A stretch of DNA of 64,000 nucleotides from CBDFGS01 sp965247255. GTDB taxonomy: Bacteria; Chloroflexota; Dehalococcoidia; Lucifugimonadales; CAUZJF01. Positions 26,514 through 33,602 of the stretch are shown one piece after another. A model generated the notes under the pieces. It did no database searches. It saw only the letters and a list, made by a program, of their open reading frames with translations, and was not told the origin of the DNA. Every line of letters starts with the position of its first letter. Position 1 is the first letter of the stretch. A program made the translations under genes and the position numbers. The DNA is taken from positions 248,001 to 312,000 of the forward strand of contig CBDFGS010000013.1 of the NCBI GenBank assembly GCA_965247255.1, written 5' to 3'.

Positions 26514-27576
26514 TTATTGTGTCGGCTTAGGGATCTTGAGCTCCAGTTCGATTTCAGCCCCGCCGGCGGCTGTCCTGTTTTTCACTTCCTCGATATTCTC
26601 AGGAATCAGCTCCTCCGCCTTGGCCTTCCCCCTCCTCGCCTTTGCCCTCCTCGCCTTGGCCCTCCTCGCCTTAGCCCCCCTCGGCTTTGCCCCGCTCGCC
26701 CTTGCCGTTCTCGTCCTGGTCTTTCGCCGCTACAAAGGCCTGGCCGGGGCCGGTCTGCCCGATCTCAGGCTGTACAAGGTAGTCGTGGTTTCCGGGAGGG
26801 CCACGCCTAACTACAGAGAAGTCGTAGACGAAGTTGATTGGCTCATCCCCGCCGACGGTGAAGCCGGCATGCTCGCCCTGGGTATCGCGAGGTTCCCACT
26901 CAAACCGGCCTGGGCAACTCCACGACAACGGAACAGGAATCGCCGATTCCGTTGCCGTCACTATCGGCCTGGTTGTCCCCGTTCGCTCCGTTGGCTACAA
27001 AACGGCACTTGTCATCGCTGTTCAAGATCCCATCACTATCGAAGTCTCCCGCAGGGTCAAGGTTCTCCGGCACGCCACTCTCCGGGGCAAGCTCGCCCCT
27101 GACACCAGAAGGGTCGGCGGGAATCAGGCGGAGTTTGACGTACGTTGTCTCTTCCACGTCGCGCCCTCCCAGATGGCCTGGGCGGCATCTCCTTGAAGCA
27201 CCACGAGGTCCACGGTGGACGTCTGGGGGACGAGGAGGCCGTCGCCTGGGTACCAACCGCCAGAGGCCCTCTCGATTTCAAATCCCTCGAAGGCTACTAG
27301 GAGACGGGCGAAGTCACCTATGGCGTTTTCTTCGTCGCTGATCAAAAGACGAAAGTTCCCGCTTACTTGCTCTTCAGCTGACGCAACCCCTGTTGAGGAA
27401 GGAGTAAGCGTCGTAATGGGTGTTGGCGGGTGTGCCGTTGTCGATCCAGGAGCGTCCAGTTGCGCCGTTCCAGTCGAAGCCGGCGGGGCGGTGGGTGTGG
27501 TCGGACTCGGTTCGCCGCATGCGCCCGTCAGGAGCGCAAGAGCAGCGCATATGGAAACCTTTATCGCTCTGTTCAT
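26514..27576 (-). pseudogene. Lipoprotein gene (DUF4382-like and thrombospondin-3-like) split by frameshifts
   Basis: The N-terminus has a signal peptide with lipobox LTGAC, then a DUF4382-like part (NFRLLISDEENAIGDFARLL to QAIWEG). A frameshift near 27165 is needed to reach VEETTYVKLRLIP and a thrombospondin-type-3/EF-like stretch (DFDSDGILNSDDKC, DSDGNGIGDSC). A TGA follows; a second shift continues as FEWEPRDTQGEHAGFTVGG and then a charged 15-bp repeat region; a third frame ends as IELELKIPKPTQ at 26514. Either decay or several sequencing errors. As it stands no full-length product can be made. Confidence 0.6.
26632..26706 (-). repeat. Five 15-bp tandem repeats
   Basis: Units CTCCTCGCCTTTGCC and four variants. 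On the minus strand they read as GEEGK in one frame and ARRAK in another, at the broken 3' end of the lipoprotein gene. Confidence 0.8.
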
Positions 27577-27605
27577 CGTTCTAGCATCCTACCCATGAAC
27601 AGAAA

Positions 27606-27634
27606 GAGGGGCCGTTCGAGGCCCCCCTTTTCAA
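27606..27634 (-). terminator. Bidirectional intrinsic terminator after the PKD metalloprotease gene
   Basis: AGGGGCC and GGCCCCCC pair around GTTCGA. The minus strand continues TCTTTCTGTT and the plus strand CTTTTC, so it can stop transcription from either side. Confidence 0.6.
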
Positions 27635-27650
27635 CGTCTCAACAAACACT

Positions 27651-29384
27651 CTATCGAGCAGTCACGGTGAAACCATTCCCTAGAACTCCAGTAGCGCCCC
27701 CTGGGTTGGTAACCCTCACGTCCCAAGACCTGTTCCTGGGGGGCCCTCCGTTTTTGGTCGTGATACGGGTCATGATGGTGGTGGAGGAATCGACGCTTGT
27801 CACTGACACTGTGGGCGTTGGGCCGTCCCCACCCTCCAGGCTTACCGTGGCTCCTGCCTCAAAACCCGTCCCTGTAATGGTGACATCGACTGAGCCACCG
27901 GACTGAACGGTGTCAGGGTTGATACCTCCCACGCTCACGCCAGCTGCTGGCTGGGTAACTACGGCGGACGTGCTGACAACCGGAGAGTCCACAACCGTAT
28001 CGTTGACTGAAAGCGTGACTGCGAAGGTCCCGTCGGATGAGTATGTGTATGTAATCGTCGCGCTGTTTGTCGAAGCCGTGTTACCGTCGCCGAAATCCCA
28101 ACTATAGGTCAGCGGCTGGTCGTTCGCCCCGGTGCCATCCTCGTTATCGAAGTCCGAGGAACCGGATCCATCGAATGTAATGGCGCTACCTACCGTCCCA
28201 TTGTAAGGGCCACCATGGTCGGCTGTCGGCTCGTCGTTCGCTTCGGCGACGGTTGCCGATGTTGAAGATGTGTCTGTATTGCCGTTACCGTCGTCGACAG
28301 TCAAAGTCACGGTGAAGTTACCGCCCCAGAGGTAGGCGTGAGACGGAGTCACCCCTGTTCCTGTCGTTCCATCGCCAAAGTCCCATGCGTATGCCAGGGA
28401 ATCACCATCAAGATCCGCGGAACCGGAGCCATCGAATGTAATCGCAGCATCCTCACTCCCATTGTAAGGACCGCCTGCATCCGCAACCGGAGGATTGCCG
28501 CTGGCGGCCGAAGGATATGCTAAAGCGAAGCTAAGCTGGTCGCCGAGCCCCAACGTCCGGCTTTTGAGTTCCCCTGCACTCCCATAGCCGTACATAGTCA
28601 ACTCACTTTCGTCGGCGTCGTACAGGTCCGTTAGACCAGCGTGAAAGTGGCCAAACTCATGAACGGATATGCTTTGGACGTCATAGCAGCAGCCGTTGCC
28701 CACATCGGTGTCTGGGTCCCCTTGGAAGAACGCGTTGGTCGTCCACGCGTAGTCCTTGTTCATCCTCTTATCAGCTTCAACGATCTCTCCGGTACCGGTG
28801 AGGTACCAGTAGATGACTACCGCTATAGCGTTGCCGTATCTTCCGCCCAAATCACCGAACTCCACAACGTTGTAGCCATCCATCCTCTTGGACGACGGCC
28901 CACCCCTGAAGCTCGATGCCTTCAAGGCTGTCCTGCCCAGATATTCAGCGTCGAACGACGAATTGGGGGCGTTTTCCCAAGTGTCTGACGCTGCTATGAA
29001 CGCGGCCTCAAACGAATCAGGGTTGTCTCCCGCCGCCCGGCTCGTATTCGCGTCCTGAAGGTTCAGGTACCACTCCACTGACTCCCCGGGGCCAAGAAAC
29101 CACTTGTTTCCGATGTAACTATCGGTCGTGCATTGATCAGTGCCCCCACCCTCAGGACAGTTGGCTGCATCTTGACGGCGAGGAGGCACATTTCCTTTGC
29201 CATGTTCAACAAATCGCTCAGAGGCTCTAGCTCCGTGAAAAACATGTGTCACCCTTGTAAGGCCAGGCGGCACATCGTCGGAACTCGGAGGTCCTGCTGC
29301 TATCGTGCCTGTGGCCGCGAGGCCTAGGGCCAGTGCCAAGACGGTGATAGACACTAGCCGGAAGCGCGCTGCATTGTTCTTCAT
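27651..29384 (-). CDS. Secreted PKD-domain zinc metalloprotease
   Basis: 577 residues. Signal peptide (SITVLALALGLAATGTIAA), then a matrixin/metzincin-like protease domain with the zinc site HEFGHFHAGLTD near residue 240 and a following LTMYGYG turn. Two PKD domains come next (DAGGPYNGSEDAAITFDGSG and its copy, each with YAWDFGDG or YSWDFGDG), then a C-terminal Ig-like fold ending in GNGFTVTAR. GGGAGGAAGTAG precedes the ATG. It is predicted to be exported and to cleave extracellular protein while binding polymer through PKD. Confidence 0.88.
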   Translation of the reverse strand: MKNNAARFRLVSITVLALALGLAATGTIAAGPPSSDDVPPGLTRVTHVFHGARASERFVEHGKGNVPPRRQDAANCPEGGGTDQCTTDSYIGNKWFLGPGESVEWYLNLQDANTSRAAGDNPDSFEAAFIAASDTWENAPNSSFDAEYLGRTALKASSFRGGPSSKRMDGYNVVEFGDLGGRYGNAIAVVIYWYLTGTGEIVEADKRMNKDYAWTTNAFFQGDPDTDVGNGCCYDVQSISVHEFGHFHAGLTDLYDADESELTMYGYGSAGELKSRTLGLGDQLSFALAYPSAASGNPPVADAGGPYNGSEDAAITFDGSGSADLDGDSLAYAWDFGDGTTGTGVTPSHAYLWGGNFTVTLTVDDGNGNTDTSSTSATVAEANDEPTADHGGPYNGTVGSAITFDGSGSSDFDNEDGTGANDQPLTYSWDFGDGNTASTNSATITYTYSSDGTFAVTLSVNDTVVDSPVVSTSAVVTQPAAGVSVGGINPDTVQSGGSVDVTITGTGFEAGATVSLEGGDGPTPTVSVTSVDSSTTIMTRITTKNGGPPRNRSWDVRVTNPGGATGVLGNGFTVTAR

Positions 29385-29715
29385 CTACTTCCTCCCCACG
29401 GTCTGCTGGACAGACGACATCGTAAACATCGTATCACGACCGATGACCCGATCTGACAAGCCTTTACGATTGACTAGACGCGACCGCAACGCCTGTTTGC
29501 TCTTGAGTGACTTCAGCTGTTTCTCCCCAGCCATAGCGTGGGCACGAGTCCGAAACTCTTCGGAATAGGCGACCTGCCACGGTCCATGACTCCTGGTCCA
29601 GCGAACCTTGCCTTCATTGTGCCGACGCAGGCGGAGTTTCAGGTCGGAACTTATGGCCAACGTAGAAACGGTCGGTTGGGTTGCGCAGAATGTAGACAAA
29701 GAAGGACATGAACAT
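29385..29715 (-). pseudogene. GIY-YIG nuclease gene with a one-base frameshift
   Basis: Starts MFMSFFVYILRNPTDRFYVG, which contains the V-Y-I and Y-V-G halves of the GIY-YIG motif, with GGAG 8 nt before the ATG. Directly after the GH codons an extra A shifts the frame; reading on in the other frame gives SSDLKLRLRRHNEGK and PWQVAYSEEFRTRAHAMAGE, the conserved Arg and Glu of UPF0213-type small GIY-YIG proteins. Disrupted by one indel, so either a pseudogene or a sequencing error. It abuts a tRNA-like segment. Confidence 0.75.
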
Positions 29716-29720
29716 CTCAC

Positions 29721-29764
29721 TGGCTCCGCAGGTCCCGGCTCGTCGGGACGACCAGCCGGTTAAT
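29721..29764 (-). repeat. Degenerate tRNA-Asn 3'-half copy
   Basis: On the minus strand it ends CCTGCGGAGCCA, identical to the tRNA-Asn 3' end, and begins ATTAACCGGCTGGTCG, matching the anticodon-arm and variable region. The T-arm is replaced by a GTCCCG/CGGGAC stem with a non-canonical loop, and no 5' half pairs with it. A pseudo-tRNA or a recombination scar. Confidence 0.55.
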
Positions 29765-29804
29765 CCCGACCCGGTCGGGACTCTATGGCTGCGCAGCGCC
29801 TGTT

Positions 29805-29879
29805 TGGCTCCGCAGGCTGGATTCGAACCAGCGACCCGCCGGTTAACAGCCGGCTGCTCTACCACTGAGCTACTGCGGA
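29805..29879 (-). tRNA. tRNA-Asn (anticodon GTT)
   Basis: On the minus strand: acceptor TCCGCAG pairs with CTGCGGA; D-arm GCTC...GAGC; anticodon arm GCCGG-CTGTTAA-CCGGC with GTT at the centre; T-arm GCTGG-TTCGAAT-CCAGC. Discriminator G and an encoded CCA follow. All stems are perfect. Confidence 0.96.
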
Positions 29880-30082
29880 GCGTCGAGGGACCGGCGAGGA
29901 TGCGCGAGAGGTCGGCCGCAGTACAATTATACTCCAACGTTAGCATTGGGCCAGACAGCGAAGGCAACGCGGGCTCAGGGCGACTACCTTGGTTTGCCTA
30001 GAATGCTTTGAAGGGGTTGGATCTGAGAGGAACGTTCGGCGTAGCCGAAGAACCCAAGATGTTTTTGAGTCAGCCGTTACAC

Positions 30083-30412
30083 CTACTGTTCAAGATACAT
30101 TTCTATTCCACCAACCCATCCTGCAACCAGGTTGTATAGAAAAGCTCCAATGGCTCCGGCTATGAATCCAAAGGTTGCAAATATGATTGGCATACCTATG
30201 AGTGCTAGAAATGCAAGTGCCGTACCCCAACTTACTCCCGGCGTCGACCACGTTCACGATGAGGCGGAGGCGATCCATCCTTTAGTTACGAGTACGTCGT
30301 AGATAGCCCCACCGAATGAATAGAGTATCCCCGCAACTAGGCCTACAAGCGCCATTAGGGCAGCAAGCAACTTTGCAGAGGAGAGCACTCCCACTGTTTC
30401 TAATGTCGCCAT
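30083..30412 (-). pseudogene. Small two-helix membrane protein gene with in-frame TGA
   Basis: A strong AAGGAGGTGA lies 7 nt before the ATG at 30412. The frame encodes a helix (KLLAALMALVGLVAGILYSF) up to codon 52, then TGA (30254-30256). The same frame continues with GTALAFLALIGMPIIFATFG, FIAGAIGAFLYNLVAGWVGG and IEMYLEQ before a TAG. The whole resembles DUF3566-like small membrane proteins with a conserved Y-N-x-x-A-x-W-x-G-G-I-E ending. A truncated 52-residue product is possible. Confidence 0.6.
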
Positions 30413-30417
30413 TAGTT

Positions 30418-30694
30418 ATTCACCTCCTTCCGCACACAGCAGCAGATACTGTAGCTTGTTTCGATGTCGAATAATCCCTTCTTTCTCCCCTTCAATGTTC
30501 TCCCGGCTCAGAAGCCAACCTATCCGATCCACATCGTCTGCTACCTATCGAAATAATTGTATGAGTCCAATCGGGAACAAAGAAAGTAAGGCCCGCCGCC
30601 AGCCGTAATAAACTACGAGGAGTCCAAGGAAGAGCGCGTAAACTGCAAATATGCCTATATGAAGTGTCCCCATCCAGAGGCGGCGAAGTCTAAG
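30418..30694 (-). pseudogene. Small membrane protein gene, 3' part, interrupted by IS1380-type copy 2 and an in-frame TAG
   Basis: Reads LRLRRLWMGTLHIGIFAVYA, then LFLGLLVVYYGW and LIQLFR to TAG (30545-30547). The same frame continues for 42 more codons (RIGWLLSRENIEGEKEG, KLQYLLLCAEGGE) to TAA, whose last codons overlap the Shine-Dalgarno of the next gene. Joined across the IS to 32411-32457 it gives a continuous frame beginning MNKKSKEISADKLA. The TAG may be a nonsense mutation or a true end followed by a second tiny gene. Confidence 0.6.
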
Positions 30695-32410
30695 CCCGAA
30701 TCCACCGAAGGACACCGATGGACGGCGTGAGGAAAGCGGAAGGGGGGGTGAGGGAGCTACAGGGGAAATAGCCTGGGTTCCATTTGGGGTAGGGAGGTCG
30801 GCGGACGGTCTTCATCGCCGCACAGGGGCCCCTATGGCCGTCTGCGGGAGCTGCGATGCGGGGGATGGCGAGAGAATACGCAGCAGGGAACTCTCTCGGA
30901 CCGGGCTGGCGCGAGTCTGCGGGGATCTTCGGTTGTCCGGTGGGTGGGTCGCCGACGGTGCCGTCAGGCCGGGAGTGGAATGGCTCGCAGCCGGGCCAAG
31001 GCGCGGCTGAACTTCTCAGCCCAAGGCCAGCGATCCGGAAGATGCAGGGTCAACCGGCGTGCCGAGCGGGTGAGCCGTCCGGCTAGGGAGAAGAACCGCC
31101 GCCGGAGGGTCTTGGTGGTGGCTATCCGCTCTCCCAGACCGATCCGCGCCGTCCAGCGGGCCAGGTTGTGGGCCATCGTCTGGACGGCCAGCCAGGCGCC
31201 GTTGGCGGCGAAGCGGCCCGAGGGGAGATGGTTCAGCCCGACGCCGTACTTGAGGTCGCGTATGGCATTCTCGATCTCGGCGTGGCGGCGATGGTCAGCC
31301 TCCAGTTCGAGCAACTCCCCGTCCCGGTCGGTGATGAAGCCGTGATAACTGTATTTGGCGAAGAGGGCCAGTTGGGAACCGGGCGTCGGCTTCACCCGCC
31401 GGACGATGAGCCGTACCGGCGCGGCGTCTGCCTCGGCCTGGAAGGGGGTGCAGGTGATCTCGGCCACATCGGCGGCACCGTCCATCCAGTAAGGAATCGG
31501 CGTCCAGGCATCTTCGGGTATCGCCTCGATGAGATTGTGCAGGCTTTTGTGCTGGCGGATGGTGATGGAGTAGCGGACATTGATCCGGCGGCAGACGGCG
31601 ACCACGGCGTGGGTATAGAAGCCGCTGTCGGCACGCATGGTGAGCTGCCCGCTGGCCCCGCCGTAGCGAACCCGGCTCACCGTTTCACGCAGGAAGTGGG
31701 CGGCGCCGCGAGCGGTGTTGGCCCGGCCCTCGCGCAGCCGGGCCATCAGCACGTCGCCTGTGCCGGCGGCGACGGCCAACAGCGGGTGATAGCCCCGCTT
31801 GCCGGTATAGCCGTGGTGGCGTGCGCCCTCCTTGGCCAGTCCGTAGGTCTCGCAGATGGTGGAGTCCAGGTCAATGGTCAGGGGCCCGTCGCCGGGTCCC
31901 GCCCCGGCCTGCCAAGCCCGGGCCAGCAACTCGCGGCTCACCCGGTCGAGTTGACGGACGTGGCCCCACCGGAAGCTGCGCAGGAAGGTGCCCAGGGTGG
32001 ATGGCGCCTTCACCGTGCCGCCCAGGGTGCTGGCCGTCCCCCCGGTGCGCAACACATCGGCGTCGTCAATGCAGTCGCCCCCAGCCAGCGCAGACGCCAC
32101 CAGCGTCATCATCTTGTCGCTCGTGTTCGCCCGCCCCGGGGCATCGCCCAGGTCGAGGCGCTGCCGGACGAGTTCGGGCAGGCCGAGGTGCCGCGCCAGG
32201 GTGGCCGGAAGGAGCAGCCCGGCATTGGCCACCAAGCGGCGGTCGTCGAAGGTGATTTGGATTCGGTCGGGGTGGTTGCGTGGCAGCATCTATTGGGTGC
32301 TCCTTTTCCAGGGTCTGTTTTTTGCTACAAAACCATTATCCCAGAAGCACAGGAGCACCTTCTTGCTGCTTCAGGACGCTAACCCGACGCCCTCCTTCGG
32401 TGGATTCGGG
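30695..32410 (-). mobile_element. IS1380-type element, copy 2
   Basis: A 1716-bp element with the same inverted ends as copy 1, flanked by the exact 5-bp duplication CTAAG (30690-30694 and 32411-32415). It lies in inverted orientation relative to copy 1, and the transposase gene is intact. Confidence 0.92.
30964..32289 (-). CDS. IS1380-family transposase (copy 2)
   Basis: 441 residues, same length and catalytic motifs as copy 1 (IDLDSTICETYG, MRADSGFYTH, EIENAIRDLKYGVGLNH), with scattered substitutions. Complete, so both elements may still be mobile or cross-mobilise each other. Confidence 0.95.
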   Translation of the reverse strand: MLPRNHPDRIQITFDDRRLVANAGLLLPATLARHLGLPELVRQRLDLGDAPGRANTSDKMMTLVASALAGGDCIDDADVLRTGGTASTLGGTVKAPSTLGTFLRSFRWGHVRQLDRVSRELLARAWQAGAGPGDGPLTIDLDSTICETYGLAKEGARHHGYTGKRGYHPLLAVAAGTGDVLMARLREGRANTARGAAHFLRETVSRVRYGGASGQLTMRADSGFYTHAVVAVCRRINVRYSITIRQHKSLHNLIEAIPEDAWTPIPYWMDGAADVAEITCTPFQAEADAAPVRLIVRRVKPTPGSQLALFAKYSYHGFITDRDGELLELEADHRRHAEIENAIRDLKYGVGLNHLPSGRFAANGAWLAVQTMAHNLARWTARIGLGERIATTKTLRRRFFSLAGRLTRSARRLTLHLPDRWPWAEKFSRALARLRAIPLPA

Positions 32411-32457
32411 CTAAGAGCTAATTTGTCAGCACTGATCTCTTTTGACTTCTTATTCAT
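32411..32457 (-). pseudogene. Small membrane protein gene, 5' part, beyond IS1380-type copy 2
   Basis: The ATG at 32457 begins MNKKSKEISADKLA and meets the IS within the CTAAG duplication. Deleting the IS and one duplication restores the frame into LRLRRLWMG at 30694. A GGAGG lies about 15 nt upstream, too far for a confident start. Confidence 0.6.
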
Positions 32458-32608
32458 GCGAGAGCTTTACGGCCTCCAACTAGCAATTAGAGGCGCTTGT
32501 GTCGTTGACCATCAGATATTTATATGGTTTCGGATATACAGACCAGGTACGGATGTACCAATCCCGTGATGACGATCCTACCTTCACAATCACGGACAAG
32601 AGGGGCCA

Positions 32609-33277
32609 TTGAGAGAATCAGACCTGTATCTTCCTGTGAAGCGGTTCCTGGAGTCTCAGGGCTACGAGGTCAAAGGCGAGGTGGGGGACTGCGACGTCGC
32701 CGCCGCGCGCGGTGATGAAGAGCTGGTTGTCGTCGAGTTGAAACTCACGCTGAATCTCGAGCTCGTACTGCAGGCGGTAGAGAGGCTAGCCGTCACGTCG
32801 AAGGTATATGTCGGGGTACCGGTCGGCAACCACAACCTGAGGAGACGGAGGCGGCAGACCGTGAAGCTGCTCAGGATGCTCGGTCTGGGGCTTCTGGTCA
32901 TCGATCCCGACGTCGAGCGACACGGCGTCGACGCCGTCCTCGATCCTGGAGAGTACCGGCCTCGGCGGTCGAGGAGACGGCGAGAGTTATTACTCGGCGA
33001 ATTCGTGAGGCGGGTCGGCGACCCAAACCTCGGCGGTGCATCCGTCCGGAACGGCATCATGACGGCTTATCGTCAGCGGGCGCTAGAGATCGCGTTGTTC
33101 CTCCAGACCAACGGTCCGACTAAGGCCTCTCGGGTCGCTACCGCGATTGGAGACCCAAAGGCCAGGGACATCCTGTACCGAGACGTCTACGGCTGGTTCG
33201 ACCGGCCGTCGAACGGTATCTACGCGCTCTCGCCTCGAGGAGTGCAGGAGGTGCCGCTCTGGACCATCGGTCAGTAG
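32609..33277 (+). CDS. DUF2161 PD-(D/E)XK nuclease-fold protein
   Basis: 222 residues beginning ESDLYLPVKRFLESQGYEVK, then GDCDVAAARGDEELVVVELK, which gives the D...ExK active-site pattern of the PD-(D/E)XK superfamily. The remainder matches DUF2161 (VERLAVTSKVYVGVP, and a C-terminal winged-helix-like part with QTNGPTKASRVA). TTG start with AGGGG just upstream. The family is predicted to cut or bind nucleic acid, but no activity is known. Confidence 0.8.
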   Translation: MRESDLYLPVKRFLESQGYEVKGEVGDCDVAAARGDEELVVVELKLTLNLELVLQAVERLAVTSKVYVGVPVGNHNLRRRRRQTVKLLRMLGLGLLVIDPDVERHGVDAVLDPGEYRPRRSRRRRELLLGEFVRRVGDPNLGGASVRNGIMTAYRQRALEIALFLQTNGPTKASRVATAIGDPKARDILYRDVYGWFDRPSNGIYALSPRGVQEVPLWTIGQ

Positions 33278-33602
33278 CCGTAGGACGACAGGCCGCGACG
33301 GAGCGGGCACACGGTTGACGCCACTGTCACCGCAGCTGGCGAGCGCACGGTCGATCTCCTGCACCATCAGGCCCCTGTGCGTATATCCACGAACGCCTAC
33401 GTTAACGCGGCGCGGAGGATTCGGTGGAGACGAGGGAGGGTCGAACTCTCTCATAGCAACCCGATTTTCATAGCGGAAAGGGACTGGGGAGCGATGCCTG
33501 TGGGCTGGGGTGCGGTCGTTGTTCGGGACACTAAATCATGTCGGACTTCGCGATAGCAAGCTGGATGTTGACGAATAACGAAAAGATCGGTAATGTTGTG
33601 TC
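33278..33602. other. Intergenic region containing a leaderless-type promoter
   Basis: No gene recognised. Its right end holds the promoter listed at 33568-33596. Confidence 0.45.
33568..33596 (+). promoter_or_regulatory. Promoter giving a probably leaderless transcript
   Basis: TTGACG (33568-33573) and TAATGT (33591-33596) are 17 nt apart. The expected start point, 7 nt after the -10, is the A of the ATG at 33603. No Shine-Dalgarno is present, which fits leaderless initiation. Confidence 0.55.

Noticed and set aside
26536..27102. Plus-strand frame with a hydrophobic LALLALALLAL stretch
   Set aside because: It is the complement of the 15-bp charged repeats of the minus-strand lipoprotein; the hydrophobicity is a by-product.
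29721..29764. A second functional tRNA gene
   Set aside because: No matching acceptor or anticodon 5' half and a non-canonical T-loop.
17797..30547. TAG recoded as a sense codon, suggested by several in-frame TAGs
   Set aside because: Many intact genes in the window end in TAG at the expected length (for example the FHA, pentapeptide and epimerase genes), and no suppressor tRNA is seen.
30964..32382. Plus-strand frames over the IS1380-type copy 2 and minus-strand frames over copy 1
   Set aside because: High-GC antisense shadows of the transposase genes.
24613..32410. The two inverted IS1380-type copies as ends of a composite transposon
   Set aside because: Each copy has its own complete and different 5-bp duplication and each splits its own gene, so they inserted independently.
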